From NCBI GenBank assembly GCA_903813345.2, contig CAIIXF020000002.1, forward strand, positions 16,440,467-16,504,466: a stretch of DNA of 64,000 bases, read 5' to 3'. Within the stretch, counting starts at the first letter, position 1; each line of letters begins with the position of its first letter. The stretch comes from Owenia fusiformis (lineage: Eukaryota; Annelida; Polychaeta; Sabellida; Oweniidae). The position numbers and the translations under genes were made by a program. This document shows positions 8,869 to 20,325 of this stretch, one piece after another. The notes under the pieces are model-generated. The model worked only from the letters and a program-made list of their open reading frames with translations, was not told the origin of the DNA and did not search any database.

Positions 8869-9925
8869 CGGCTTAGTGAATTTAGTGAACATAATAAATG
8901 TGCTATTGATGATCACATAAAATTATAGAAAATGACATTTTCTAGGAAAATCGGTAAATCTCGGACACATGAACAATTTACCATTAACATTCAAAAATTT
9001 GACAAAATTTGAAGTCAGTATTAGCTTAAGTATACGAATGGTAAAATATGCCTATCCTTAGTTTCTGTAAAAAAATTTCATGTCAATACAATATTATGAT
9101 ACTTTTTTGCCTTCTAAAAAAGTTGCGATATTTTTTGGCACACCCTGCATTTATATAACAACTGGTCAATCTTTGAAGTTCCCCATAATCACTAGTCAAG
9201 GCCCTGAAAATTCACTGATATATACAATCATTGGAACTATATCAGTATGTTCCTAAACCTTCATGTCAAAGTTCTTATTCCCACCGATTAATAGAATATA
9301 TAATATACAGAGGGATAAATTATTTTGTAATACATCAAGCAGTAGGGGCTCACATGACCTGTAATAATATTTAAAGGTACCGTCATGATCACAAATTATG
9401 CACGATTGTTGTTTTTAAAATGAATTCAACAGAACATTACATAAAATAATCAAATATACAACAATTGAAGAGAGAATCTTGTAGTAAGGGATTTGATATA
9501 GTAGAACTTTGCATGATTTACTTGTCTTTGAGGGAATGAATCACTAAATGATGATGACCTTTATGTATAAGGTCATGATGACCTTTATGAATAAGGTCTT
9601 TAGAACTTTGTCACTCAGCATTTTATTTTAAGATAAAAGGATATCTCATTTTCAGATCAATGTAGAACAAGCGTGTCAAACATGAATAAGTACTGTGGAA
9701 TTGAAATATTTGCAGTCATTTTGTCCAGAAACTGTTCTGTTTTTGTAAGGCATAAGAGTTCTATTAAGGATAATCTTTAGCTAAAAGTCTAGGTAAAGGT
9801 GAAAAGGATAAAGGAAACCATATGTTTTTCTTCACAGTACATTGTACAGTTCATTAGATTAAACTCATTCCTTATAGGCTGAAAATGTCAGTAGTGTCGC
9901 AATTTTCTAAACTTGAATAATACTA

Positions 9926-10121
9926 CACATGGGCATAGCCAGGGGGAGGTGTGATGGGAGAAATGCTTGAAAAATGCACCATAAACAATGTTAATTTTTA
10001 AAATATTCTGGGGGAATCCCCTTATTCCCCTTTCCGGGACTCTCTTCGCTCGCAGTGATGCAAACCAAAAAAGTCACACCCCCTCGACAATAGCTGACTA
10101 TGACTATGCCTCTGCTACAGG
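9926..10121 (+). mobile_element. MITE-like element with GGGCATAGCCAGG termini
   Basis: The left end CATGGGCATAGCCAGGGGG and the right end with GACTATGCCTCTG form an imperfect inverted repeat. The interior has G-runs and TTCCCCTTTCCGGGAC. It resembles the CAGGCCCGTAGCC elements in plan but differs in sequence. Boundaries are approximate. Confidence 0.5.
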
Positions 10122-11575
10122 TTAAAAGAAAAAATCTCTTAATGTATTATATATTATTCTTCAACCATGGGGCTACCTGGAATCTTTTTAATGTCACACT
10201 TCATCTGTTCAAAGCCTAGTTTGTTGGCAATATCTTTATCAATAAATTGCTCTTTTGCTTTCTCAAAAATGACAAATCACAAGATTACAAGATACTATAA
10301 TCTTATAGCGTCATTATACACTACAGTGTTTACACTTATTCAAATTATAATGTACCAGAAAGGTTATTCTTTGAATAAGTGGGTTTGTGTTTACAGTGAC
10401 TCAGACTTCAGAGTCTACACCAAAATAGTAACCACACAACTACCCTTGAAATACATGAAGCAATTGTTTTAATTCTTTATAGCTGAGAGTAAAAAGCAAG
10501 AAAATAGAAAGAAATTATTCAACATAAGTATAAACTGGAAACATTTATGTTTTTACGAGTAATTATTGAAAATGCAAGAACCTTATCACTTTATTTGGCA
10601 ATTTAGAGTGCCTGAGATTCTCTTTAAAAACCTCTGAACAATATCATGTTTGTTTCTTTTACAGAAGTGTCAAATAAAATCCTTTTTCAATTTGATTTTA
10701 CAAGTGTAAAATTTAATTCTAAATGTCTAGGTTTTTAAAAGAAACGTCAATAAAAAGTTGTATACAAAACTCTTTTTTCGTGTATGTTAAAAGTTTATTT
10801 ATGTTTTTTTAAGTACCAACTTGTTAATAGAAGTTTTTTACTGAAATACAAGTTTCTCTATTTGCTGCCAGCGATCTTAGTTAAATAATTTTAGTGGCAG
10901 TTAACCTTTAATTCAACTTTCTTTCAACATTTTATTTTCCACTTGACCAAGGAAATTAGGGATTTTGATTTTTGATAAATTTTTGAATTTGAGGTTGTAA
11001 ACATGTTGGACTTAATATATTAACCTCTTGAATCCCAGGCTCTAAAATCGGTTGAAACCAGAGAATTTTTCATTTTTGCCAGCTTTTGACATTTTACAAC
11101 ATATATACAACTGAAGATGGACCTATAGTGAAATTAGACGGCAGAGGTCATTATTTATACATATTTTAAAACAATTTTTGTGTAAATTGGATAAAAATTA
11201 TTCAGATAAGAACAATTTTAGTGAAAAAATTTGTGACCGATTTTCTCATCACTCAAGGTTTCAAGGTCATTTCTGAGGTGATGAGAAATCTTGTCACTTC
11301 AGGCATGGAAAATATCATACACAAACATACATGTATACAAAGTTTAAAGGCAAACAGTTCTAAATTAAGTATGAAATAGTATGAAATGTTAAACATGATC
11401 TTGAATAGACATATTAATTAATGCATGGGTGTAATAAAAGTGGCCATTTGTCTCTATTTACACTCCCCTATAAGTGACAGACATACTGTAGGCTTTTCGA
11501 CAGACATCAACAATGAGTATCATCCAATCATAATAATGCAAAAAAATGTTCAGGAAATGTTATACATGTAGATCT

Positions 11576-11808
11576 CAGGGGCGGATCTGGGAACCAATAA
11601 GGGGGTTGGGGCATACTTGAAGAATGGAAACAAATCGCGCACTTGCACAGAAAAAATTAGGCAACTAAAACCAAAAAATGGTCCCAAATTTTGAAAATTT
11701 AAGGCCTATTTTCTTGATAATTTGGCCTAGAATTAAAAAATATGGTTTTAAAGGCCCATTTATGCCCAAGAGAGCCCATTAATAAGCCCCCTCCTAGTTC
11801 TGCCAGTG
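11576..11808 (+). mobile_element. CAGGGGCGGATC-type MITE copy
   Basis: It begins CAGGGGCGGATCTGGG and ends in GTTCTGCCAGTG, an imperfect terminal inverted repeat. The interior carries AAGGCCTATTTT and AAGGCCCATTTATGCCC, blocks also found in the minus-strand copy at 3110-3347. No coding capacity. Confidence 0.7.
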
Positions 11809-12060
11809 GACCTAATACAAATTAGAAAATCTCCTGAATCAGATGATTGTATTTGCACTTAGTTCAAAAAAGAAGAGGTGGAATGCAAACTAAAGATTGA
11901 TCAGATGGTACATACCATGCTTTTGATTAAATAGTCTATTTAAAGATGGCAGCACCTATTGTAAATACCATTGTATTTCTGCTGTTGGAGTGATCATAGA
12001 AAACTCACAGTTAGGTTTAAGATTATACTAGCCTCTTCCATACACCTCTTTCTTTTCAAA

Positions 12061-12130
12061 TTAAGTACCCTGTGTGCAGAGTCTAGTTAAAAACCCTCTG
12101 CCTAGGATAGACAATATTAAAGTTTAGCAG
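12061..12130 (+). repeat. Short dispersed repeat, copy 1 (GTGCAGAGTCTAGTTA)
   Basis: AGTACCCTGTGTGCAGAGTC, then a CCCTCTGCCTAG block, an AGAC block and an ATATTA-like tail. The same order recurs at 19650-19722. GCAGAG...CTCTGC gives it a small stem-loop. The family is not recognised. Confidence 0.65.
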
Positions 12131-12520
12131 TTCCACCCCAAAGAGGGTGCCTGTGACATTATAAGTCTACCATGCTAGCCCATTCTCAACCAATAAGGAT
12201 GGGATTGGTGCGATTGCACCTCCCGCTCATAATCAATAAAAATAAATCAATTAGAAGAAGAAAAGAGCTTTAAAATGCTTTTTATTTGAAGCTTCTCGCT
12301 CAATTTTGAAGGAAGTTGCATCAATTTTTGAAAAATTCAAAACAAATCTTAAAACCTGACTGGAAACCCCAAAGAATTTGATGATCACTGTCCCTGACTG
12401 AAAGCTGGCTTCACCCCTGCAATTTGATATCGAAAATATAAATTAAAGGAAAAGTAGCATGAATACTTTATAGTGATTTTGTGTAACAATATTCTTTTAA
12501 AACATTTTCAAACAATAGTA

Positions 12521-12656
12521 ACCACTTCTGGTGGTGACATAGCATATTGTTATTTTCTCTAAATTTTTCTATGGATGGTGTCTATACCAAATGGCATTCG
12601 GCGGTTGGCATCTGTAACAAATGGCAGGTGGTGACATTGAGCATGTTAATGCCTTG
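12521..12656 (+). repeat. Dispersed repeat family B, copy 1, adjacent to exon 2
   Basis: It begins ACCACTTCTGGTGGTGACAT, runs through GGCGGTTGGCATCTGTAACA and ends AAATGGCAGGTGGTGACAT plus GCATGTTAATGCCTTG. Nine copies of this family occur in the window, all on the plus strand. This one stops 16 bp before exon 2, so its tail sits where the branch point and the start of the polypyrimidine tract should be. Confidence 0.88.
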
Positions 12657-12672
12657 TTTTATTTGGAATTAG

Positions 12673-12815
12673 GTTGATGAAGGCGGAAAGGCGGATGGAA
12701 TTCTTCTCCCTGGAGACAGGATCGCTGCTGTCAATGATGTAGCTTGTGCATCCCAAACAGAGGCTCTTCAACTCATACACAGCGCATTTAAGACACTCAC
12801 TGTCAAAGTAGAACG
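12673..12815 (+). CDS. shroom: Shroom-like PDZ protein, coding exon 2
   Basis: This exon codes for 47 residues plus two bases. It starts in phase 0 after a good acceptor and ends in phase 2 at donor GTAAGT (12816). VDEGGKADGILLPGDRIAAV followed by NDVACASQTEALQLIHSAFK and TLTVKVER completes the PDZ fold begun in exon 1. GDxIxxVN is the conserved turn before strand 4, EALxLI the second helix, and TLxxxVxR the last strand. VEEGGKAD before the GDE turn is typical of vertebrate Shroom PDZ domains and is nearly matched here, which is the main reason for the family call. Joined to exon 1, the domain occupies about residues 13-88. No frameshift or stop interrupts it, so the domain appears intact. 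Confidence 0.93.
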
Positions 12816-13511
12816 GTAAGTTCATAAATTTTCACAATAGGGAGGTTAAGGTACATGTTTCTAAGAGAACTTATACGTCAACTTGTAATATTATTATTAC
12901 CCAATAGATTGTTATTCCTCTATAGATTGGTTTTGCTAGGGGATCTAATTATTTTTCTTATGCCTTTGTATTCAATCGGGAATAGGAGATAGAACTGATC
13001 TCTAGAGGACCATTAAGTTCTATGCATCCATGTTCTCTTAAAAATGTGTAGTTTAACTTCACTAATGTAGTCTAGTGCCTATCCTGAGAAAACATAATCA
13101 TTTGGAAGTTGATCAATGCAAGACTTTGGCTATGTTTCAATTTGGGGATTTTTTTGCTTCACTGCTGTAGACTGTTCAGTGAAATACTAGATTATGTTTT
13201 CTCAGGTCCAAAAGTATAGTATATTCTTCAGTTTTTGGGCAGTCTCATCTTTCCAGTCGTTTTAAGGCAAGAGACTTCTCATTCTATTTTGGAGATTTAT
13301 CCATTTTGTCTTTGAGGGGTCTTAATTAAAGTATCGAGGCATCTCTTTTTGGAGACATCAGTTTTATAAGACATCCATCAAGGGTCATCTTATTTAGGAG
13401 ACCTCTGTTTTCGGAGGCAACAATATATAATGGAGACTTCAGTGGAATAGTCTGAATGGATTTATTTCTACCATGAGTCACCAGCAGGTTATCCTGTGCA
13501 CGTCATTTGAT

Positions 13512-15008
13512 CACGCCTTACCATCGCGTAAGCAGGCGTCACCGTACAGCGTCAAAAAATAGCGGAGTACAGTTTTCTGTACGGTAACGCAAATTAACTG
13601 CTTTGAAGCAAAAACTATGACAAGGGTTTAAAAAAAATTAATTTGATGAAAACTAATACGATTTCATGTGAAATAAAAACAGCATTCTCTTAGAAATGGT
13701 TTTAACTTTCTGATTATGATAAACGTTTTACGAGCACTGTTCGGATTTTTTCTGAGTGAATCGGCCCACATAATTGACCTAACTGAAAAAAGGTTGTTTT
13801 TTCACATTTCGTTTGGTTATTATTTTCCCTGCCGTCTGAGAGTATTGATTATTTTTATGAGAGTATGTATTTGTTAATTACACATTTTAGAACGGGCGAA
13901 GACTCAGCAAACAACCATTCATTATGTATATTTAAAAAAGATCAAATTTGTACGGTGACGCACCAGCTGTACGGTGACGCTATGCTTTGATGAATTCGAA
14001 CTAAATGAGACTAAGATTGTATGAAATGGAAACTCTGGAGTATGATCATTTGTTCATATATAGTGTATGGGCGCTACAGTTCAACGATATCTTCCATCGC
14101 TTAATGGAAGGTTACTGGAAATGTATGATACGGTAAAGATCATGAAACCAAAAACTCTCCTAGCCTGTTGCTATGTTATTGATGTTTTAAAACAAGGGAT
14201 GTCACAAGTAAATCTCATCTTGCACGTGTGACTTTTTAGGATGAAAGATGCAATATCTTGCATGGGTTAAAGATGGATGTGTAGGCTATCTTTGTTAGTC
14301 ATATGAAAAAAGCCTGGTTTAGTTCAAATGATACCAAAGCATTACGTCAACTTTCAAATAGTTAATTCCATGAAAACTAAAAATATCGAAATTAATACTT
14401 CCTGTCCGCCATCTTAAATGCGAAGGTGACGGTTGTAACCTTCGCTTGATACTTACCAGTGATAATGTACATGTAGATCTGACGCTTCTTTACCTCTTGT
14501 TTGAACAGTAAGCTTAGAGCACTTCATAAAATCTAAGGAATCGTCACCGTACAGTTGACGCGTAACCGTACAGATCTGATTTTATTTTTATAAACACAAT
14601 GTATGATTATTTGTTAAATCTTCAACAGGCCTAAAATATGTAGTTAACAATTACATATTCTCATAAAAATAACCAATACTATCAGACGCCAGGGAAAATA
14701 ATAACCAAACAAAATGTGAAAAAACAACATTTTTTCTCCTGGGTCCGTTATGTGGGCCGATTCACTCAGAAAAATTCCGGGCAAGACTCGAAAAGCTGTT
14801 ATCGTAATTGGAAAGTTAAAACAATTTCTAAGAGAATACTGTCTTTATCACAACCGAAATCATAACTGTTTTCATCAAATAATTTTTTTTAAAACCCTCA
14901 TCATATCTTTTGCTTCAAATCAGTTAATTTCGTCACCATACAGAAAACTGTACTACTGTATTTTTTGACGCTGTACGGTGACGCCATTTATCGCGATGGT
15001 TAGGCGTG
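13512..15008. mobile_element. 1.5 kb DNA transposon with 5 bp target duplication, long inverted repeats
   Basis: The ends CACGCCTTACCATCGCG and CGCGATGGTTAGGCGTG are flanked by TTGAT at 13507-13511 and 15009-15013, a perfect 5 bp target-site duplication. The inverted repeat extends more than 400 bp inward on each side (shared TCTGAGTGAATCGGCCCACA and TTTTATGAGA blocks). GTCACCGTACAG and its complement recur near the ends and at about 13950 and 14540, as subterminal repeats do in cut-and-paste elements. A minus-strand AAGATGGCGG next to ACAGGAAGT (14397-14415) looks promoter-like. No transposase frame is visible, so it is non-autonomous. It shares termini with the element at 809-1533. Confidence 0.88.
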
Positions 15009-15013
15009 TTGAT

Positions 15014-16759
15014 AAATAAATACAAACCACAGGTATGTCTGAACACAAGGAACTCAGACACGTAATGTTATCTTTGAAAACAGTCTGACGATGTAATTCT
15101 AGACCATATTTATGAATTAAAAATGCGAGAATGTTTAGTAAAATGTTCATTGACTTCGTTCTATTGATTTTTTCACTTGTTTATTTTATCACAATTATTT
15201 TGAACATTTGGAGATTTATTGCAGTGTAAAGACTCTTTGTTCAAATGACTATGTCAGGAATGTGCATTGTATTTATTTCAAAATATTTATCGATGCTCTG
15301 ACGATATTGACGTCTGTCAAATTCTACAGCTGTCGATTTCAATATTTAACTTCAACTTATTAATGAGAGACTTGTTAATAAAGTTGAGTACACTCTAAGG
15401 TCACTTGTGCCTGCGACAGAAGATTTGATTGTTTTGCTGGGAATACGATCTTAATGATCACACTGATCTACAATGGGTTTACTTTGAAATAAAAGTGATT
15501 TTACTTTGGATGGAGAAATAGATGGCACTATTGATTTTGGTCAGGATTTAATGCTTTGACAGGATGAAGAAACTGACAAAAACTACTTGATTTCTTAATT
15601 TTAAAAACTTTATGGATTTAGATATTGTGAAACTCATGGTATGCGATTAGATAATCTCATTGACATAAAAATTCTGATTTCACCTTATAATTTTGGTCCT
15701 TAAAAGAGTAAATCAACTTTTAAATGCCAACCTTTTTCAGAAAACTTAAAAAAACGGTTAATATCATGTTCCTGTTCCTCTGTTCATTTGATCCCTCAGG
15801 AAATATCACATTGGCTCTAAAAATTAAACCCATATTTAATCCCTTCCAGTAAATAACCTTTAAGTCTAACCCCTTAGGAGTAAAGACAGTATGATATATT
15901 GAAAAATACCCTCTGAATGGCTCTCTTTGGTTCTAAATAAAAAACGACAAATGATTTAAATACTGTTTAGAACATTTTCAAATGAAAGGAATGTAATCCA
16001 ATATGTATAGTATACCTTAGATTTGTAGTACATTTATAGTAAATGAACTTAAGTCAATTTGCAATGTTCAAATTAAAATGAATTGTACCTTGTTGAATGT
16101 CTAGATATGAGTGAAATAACTCGTCTCCATAGTGAATCCTTGTTTCCCATGACAATGTGGATATGTTTTAAAATTTAAAGTGAAAAAGAGTGGAATCAGC
16201 AAAGAGTGGAGTAAACAGGCTTGTAGATAAAACAGAACAATATACCGTACATTGATTTATATTTTATTAAGGAGATCATTAACATTAAAAGAAAAACTGG
16301 ACTTGGCAGTGCTCAATGATGGAGAGACCATTTTGACTCAGGGATATGAAATAACCCAGAATCTCATTCTTCAAAGACACATTAATGCATGTAAAAAAGA
16401 GAAACTGAACATACTTTACAACTGTATCAAAAGTCTGGAATTTCTACCTTAAGGGGTAGTTAATAAAAACACCTACTCTGTTTTTATAACACTATAGAAA
16501 CTCAACTTTCATTTACAAAAATAAACTAATGACTATTGACTCAAACTTACTTTATAGTCCGTACACAGAGGAAATGTAATTTACTGTGTTCTGTGATAAT
16601 ACTCATTTTTTACTCTGTAATAGTTTTATTTTAATTTGGATCCCAACTGACTACATGTATCTGCAAAAGGATTTCTGCCATCATGCAAAACAATTTTGGT
16701 AAAAGGTAAGTGTGAACACATGATTATTATATATACATCATTTTTCCAAAACTTTGATC
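15014..16759. other. Intron sequence, nothing recognised
   Basis: AT-rich. The open frame at 16252-16452 lacks domain similarity, splice signals or composition that would support coding. No repeat family recurring elsewhere in the window is evident. Confidence 0.5.
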
Positions 16760-16950
16760 CTTTTGACAACTGTTTGAAACATATATGGTGAATGACATGG
16801 TGAACACCAATTTAGCCAAAAAAGTATTCACTGAAGGTAGGTGTTCACTACAGAGAGGAGATTTTATTACAGTAAATGTGCCTTGAAGTGGTGTTCACGA
16901 AACATGGGTGTTCACAAGAAAGATGTGTTCACTAAGACAGGTTTTACTGT
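16760..16950 (+). repeat. Family A repeat (GTGAACACC / ACAGGTTTTACTGTA), copy 1
   Basis: Several GTGTTCAC/GTGAACACC units are followed by CTAAGACAGGTTTTACTGTA. The family has ends ACAGTAAAACCTGT and its complement, with internal AACACCT units, and looks like a degenerate MITE. Confidence 0.7.
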
Positions 16951-18935
16951 ATAATGTATATATGATTTTTTTTTGAATAATCTTTTTTCCTGAGTAAAAA
17001 TGAGATATAAGCTTTGAACATATTGTTTATTGTTGGTTCAAGGTTTATTGTAAAACGTCATGGATGTTTCTACATTTCATTGTTGATTTTTTGGGTCTGG
17101 GGAGGGGATATTTGTGGGATAGGAACTTAATGTACCATGGCCTGCAAAGCTAGCTCATTTTATTTAATAATTATCCTTAACACATATAAATCAATTATTT
17201 ACAGAGAGAATATTCTGCTGTATCATGAACATTTTTGGAATACATAATTCATATTTTTGATATCAAATTGATTATTGCCTTTTAATTTGAGTAGGTGTAA
17301 ATAAAAAATTAAATACCCACTATTGATTTGTCTATTATGCATATTTCAAATGTTTTATATCCTCTTACATCTGGATCAATGGCATTTCATTTGCTTTTGC
17401 ATATTCAAGTTTTCTCTCTGAATACAAGTGGAAACATGGCAATGAACTATTTTGTAAGGGCTTACTTTCAGGATCAGGTGCAAACCCTTACAAATGTGTC
17501 CTCGTGATATAATTTAGAGGTAATTTAGAAGCATGCAATCTGTATAAAAATTATTTTAATAATTGATAAAAGATACTATGAAAATCAATCGGTATAAATT
17601 CTCAATTGTTGCATGTACATGTATTACTTTATGTGTGGGTGTAATTCCAGAATTTATTTCTTTTAACAAAGAAATTATGGGCAGTGTGTAAAAAAATGTT
17701 GGATCAAATCTCTAGTCCCCTCTTATACAGGTCATTTAGCCAAAGAGACAAAATGTTTTACAAATAAAAGTATATGTGGGATTGAGAGGGGGAGCAAAGG
17801 ACTTGATATAAACTATGAAAGGCTCATATTAATTCAATAGAATCCCCTGATATATTCTAATAGGGCTATAGACAATATCTCTATACAGACACAGGTAGAT
17901 CGAGAATCAATGATTTACCTGTGCAATACATTTCAACCTCTTCTTGCTGATCCTCAATATTTTCTCTCAATATTTGAAAAAACTGCCATATTTTTGGTGA
18001 TTTTTATACTTTTTAATGATTATAATTTGGAGACTTGGAGATTTGGAGATATGTTTACTTTAATCTTCGATGGTTCCTCATATTTGTCAGTTTAATTTGA
18101 TGACATTGGAATATTATTCTTGGGTTGCAGTTGTACATGAGTATGATCCTTCATCGAACGATGAAGTGAAATAGAGGTGCACCGATGAAATGACTGGAAA
18201 ATTATATAGCTTATATATCACCTAACCAGGAAATGTTACAAAATACAAAACAATATTACAAAAGTAACAAATAGTTTCACAATTAAGGAGTAACTGAAAT
18301 AGTTGCAGATGCAGAAAATATGGAAAACTGGAGTTTCAGATCTAAAAGGAAGGACAATATTGCACGAACATGTATGTGTATGAATAGTGAAGGTTTTCAG
18401 GATTTGATTCAGAGTGTGCAGTTCATATATTTTTACTTGTGTGTCATCATTGATATTCTAACTGGGAAATTATAATATGTGTATCATATTTGTCATTGCT
18501 TTTTACAATAATAGTTACCTTTTAGGCATCAAATATGAATGTGATTGATTTTTAGAAAATATAGTTATAGACAAGAATTGACACTAGTCAAAACTAACAG
18601 TAAAAAAGATTGTTAATGAGTAATCTTAGAAAGCAACTCATAAGTTCTCCTTTGAACTACATGTCTAATCTGAACACTATTTGGACTGGCTTTGGCATTT
18701 GGATTAGGAGATGTTTAGATTTTGAGGTTTTTGCATCTGCGAGATTCTGGATTTTGAAGAATGAGACAAATTTGGTGTTTTTCAAAAGTTCAGATATCAT
18801 AATTCAGATTTCAAGTTTTTTTCTAGCATGGGAGTCAATGGGAGGAAAAAATGGGACCAGAAAAAGTGTTCAGATTGGAAGGTGTTAGGATTTGCTAGGT
18901 GCTCGGTTATACAGGTCTCACTGTGCATGTATGTT
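16951..18935. other. Intron sequence, nothing recognised
   Basis: AT-rich with no supported exon, RNA gene or repeat. The frames at 17910-18095 and 18610-18888 have no recognisable protein features. Confidence 0.5.
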
Positions 18936-19119
18936 ACAGTGAAACCTGTAAAGTAGAACACCTCTAAAAGTGTAACACCTTTGTTAAGTAGAACACTTTT
19001 CAGAGTCCCAAGGCCAAATGACTCAATGTTAAATGAATCTCTATAAGTGGAACACCTCCCAAGAAGAACACTTTTTAGAGGTACCAAAGGTGTTCCACTT
19101 AGACAGGTTTTACTGTACT
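18936..19119 (+). mobile_element. Family A element, copy 2 with both termini
   Basis: It begins ACAGTGAAACCTGTAAAGTA and ends TTAGACAGGTTTTACTGTA, an inverted repeat of about 15 bp. Inside are GTAGAACACC and GTGGAACACC units facing each other. Complete copies of this kind are about 180 bp. The last 79 bp are duplicated exactly at 19267-19345. Confidence 0.78.
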
Positions 19120-19266
19120 TCATTGCCTGTGTTAAAACATATACATTCGGTATACATATTACAGATACATACAAGAAAGGAAGTAACTCTGTATGAATTG
19201 AATCAACAACATTATTTGTTAAACTGGTGTAACAGCTTTATAAGTAATACACCACTGTTTGTAGAC

Positions 19267-19345
19267 CTATAAGTGGAACACCTCCCAAGAAGAACACTTT
19301 TTAGAGGTACCAAAGGTGTTCCACTTAGACAGGTTTTACTGTACT
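19267..19345 (+). repeat. Exact 79 bp duplicate of the family A right end
   Basis: It is identical to 19041-19119, from CTATAAGTGGAACACC through the ACTGTACT end. About 147 bp of unrelated DNA separates the two. Complete identity in such a decayed repeat landscape implies a recent local duplication or gene conversion. Confidence 0.85.
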
Positions 19346-19649
19346 CTACTTTGAACCTGACTAACTCCTGACTCTGTTTCTTGTGTAACTACATATTGAA
19401 ATCTACGGACACATCAACCTTTTTCTTACAAAGACTTTTCGATCAATCATTATTTATAGCTTTCATGTATTAGATTACAATTTTTCATTATAAGATCAAT
19501 AGCATTCTACACAGCATGTCTACGAGTCTAGAATTATTGTAGATATGTACTAGATACTGGTAATTCTCTTTGAGACCTTTTTAAATTTTCATAATTTACA
19601 TATTAGTTTCTTGCCTTGAAATTATGTTATATCCTTAAATTGCATAATT

Positions 19650-19722
19650 AGTACCCTGCGTGCAGAGTCTAGTTATAAACTACCCTCTGCCTAGTATAGA
19701 CTATATTACAATTTAACCTTTG
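19650..19722 (+). repeat. Short dispersed repeat, copy 2 (GTGCAGAGTCTAGTTA)
   Basis: AGTACCCTGCGTGCAGAGTC, CCCTCTGCCTAG and ATAGACTATATTA appear in the same order as at 12061-12130, with a few substitutions and a small insertion. Confidence 0.65.
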
Positions 19723-20180
19723 CTCATCCATTCAGGGAAGTGGAAGGAACACATACTACAAATACATGCTCATTAATCATGCAGTGATTTCAGAGGAAAT
19801 CACCATATAGAAAGTCGTCGGTATTTCCACAACGAACTCTGATTAGCTCAGTGAGATCAGAGATTTATTGTAAACTGAAAGAGTGAAGACGAAGCTCTCT
19901 TTTAAGAAATGAAGTCAATAGAATGCAAAGGATATATAATTAGGGACTGTGCCTCATATTTTTAGACAGTCTTCTTCCTTCAATAATATTCTTTAAAATA
20001 GACTGGCTTCTAGAGTCTGGCTTCATTAACTGCTTTCTCAATTATCATTTTACTATAGTTGCTTAGATATGCATATCAAATACATAAAGTCCTCTATGAA
20101 GCTGAGTAGTTCTCTATGAAATTATATGGGTAGCACTGTGACATCACATTTGACAAACACTGTCATTACAGTTTTTATTA

Positions 20181-20325
20181 TGTCATCACCACAAGTGGTG
20201 ACATATTGTTATCGTTTTCACTTTCTTTATGGCTGATGTTTGGTGTTTCAGCATCTGTAACAGCATTCAGGGGTTGATGTTTTTAACAAATGGTAGGTGG
20301 TGACATTTTGCATATTAATGCATTG
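20181..20325 (+). repeat. Dispersed repeat family B, copy 2
   Basis: It begins TGTCATCACCACAAGTGGTG and ends GGTAGGTGGTGACATTTTGC plus ATATTAATGC. This is one of the longer copies and shows the ACCACAAGTGGT palindrome at its head. Confidence 0.85.

Larger units (their letters stand above)
8066..9147. mobile_element. Tc1/mariner-family element with about 145 bp terminal inverted repeats, rearranged
   Basis: CAGGGTGTGCCAAAAAAT at 8066 is matched in reverse complement by the end at 9147. Similarity continues inward to about 8205 on the left and about 9003 on the right (shared block GGTAAAATATGCCTATCCTTA). Two transposase fragments lie inside in opposite directions, separated by an unrelated palindrome. 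TA duplications are not clear at the boundaries. The element is inactive. Confidence 0.85.
7028..12672 (+). other. Intron 1 of the Shroom-like gene
   Basis: A 5.6 kb phase-0 intron with GTAAGT donor and a TTTTATTTGGAATTAG acceptor. It contains a GTCC/GTCTG-rich tract, a perfect hairpin, a Tc1/mariner remnant, three MITE copies and one dispersed repeat next to the acceptor. The stretches 9150-9925 and 10125-11575 show nothing that I recognise. Confidence 0.85.

Noticed and set aside
18797-19174. Minus-strand frame of 125 codons
   Set aside because: Spans a family A element and its flanks; no similarity to any protein family.
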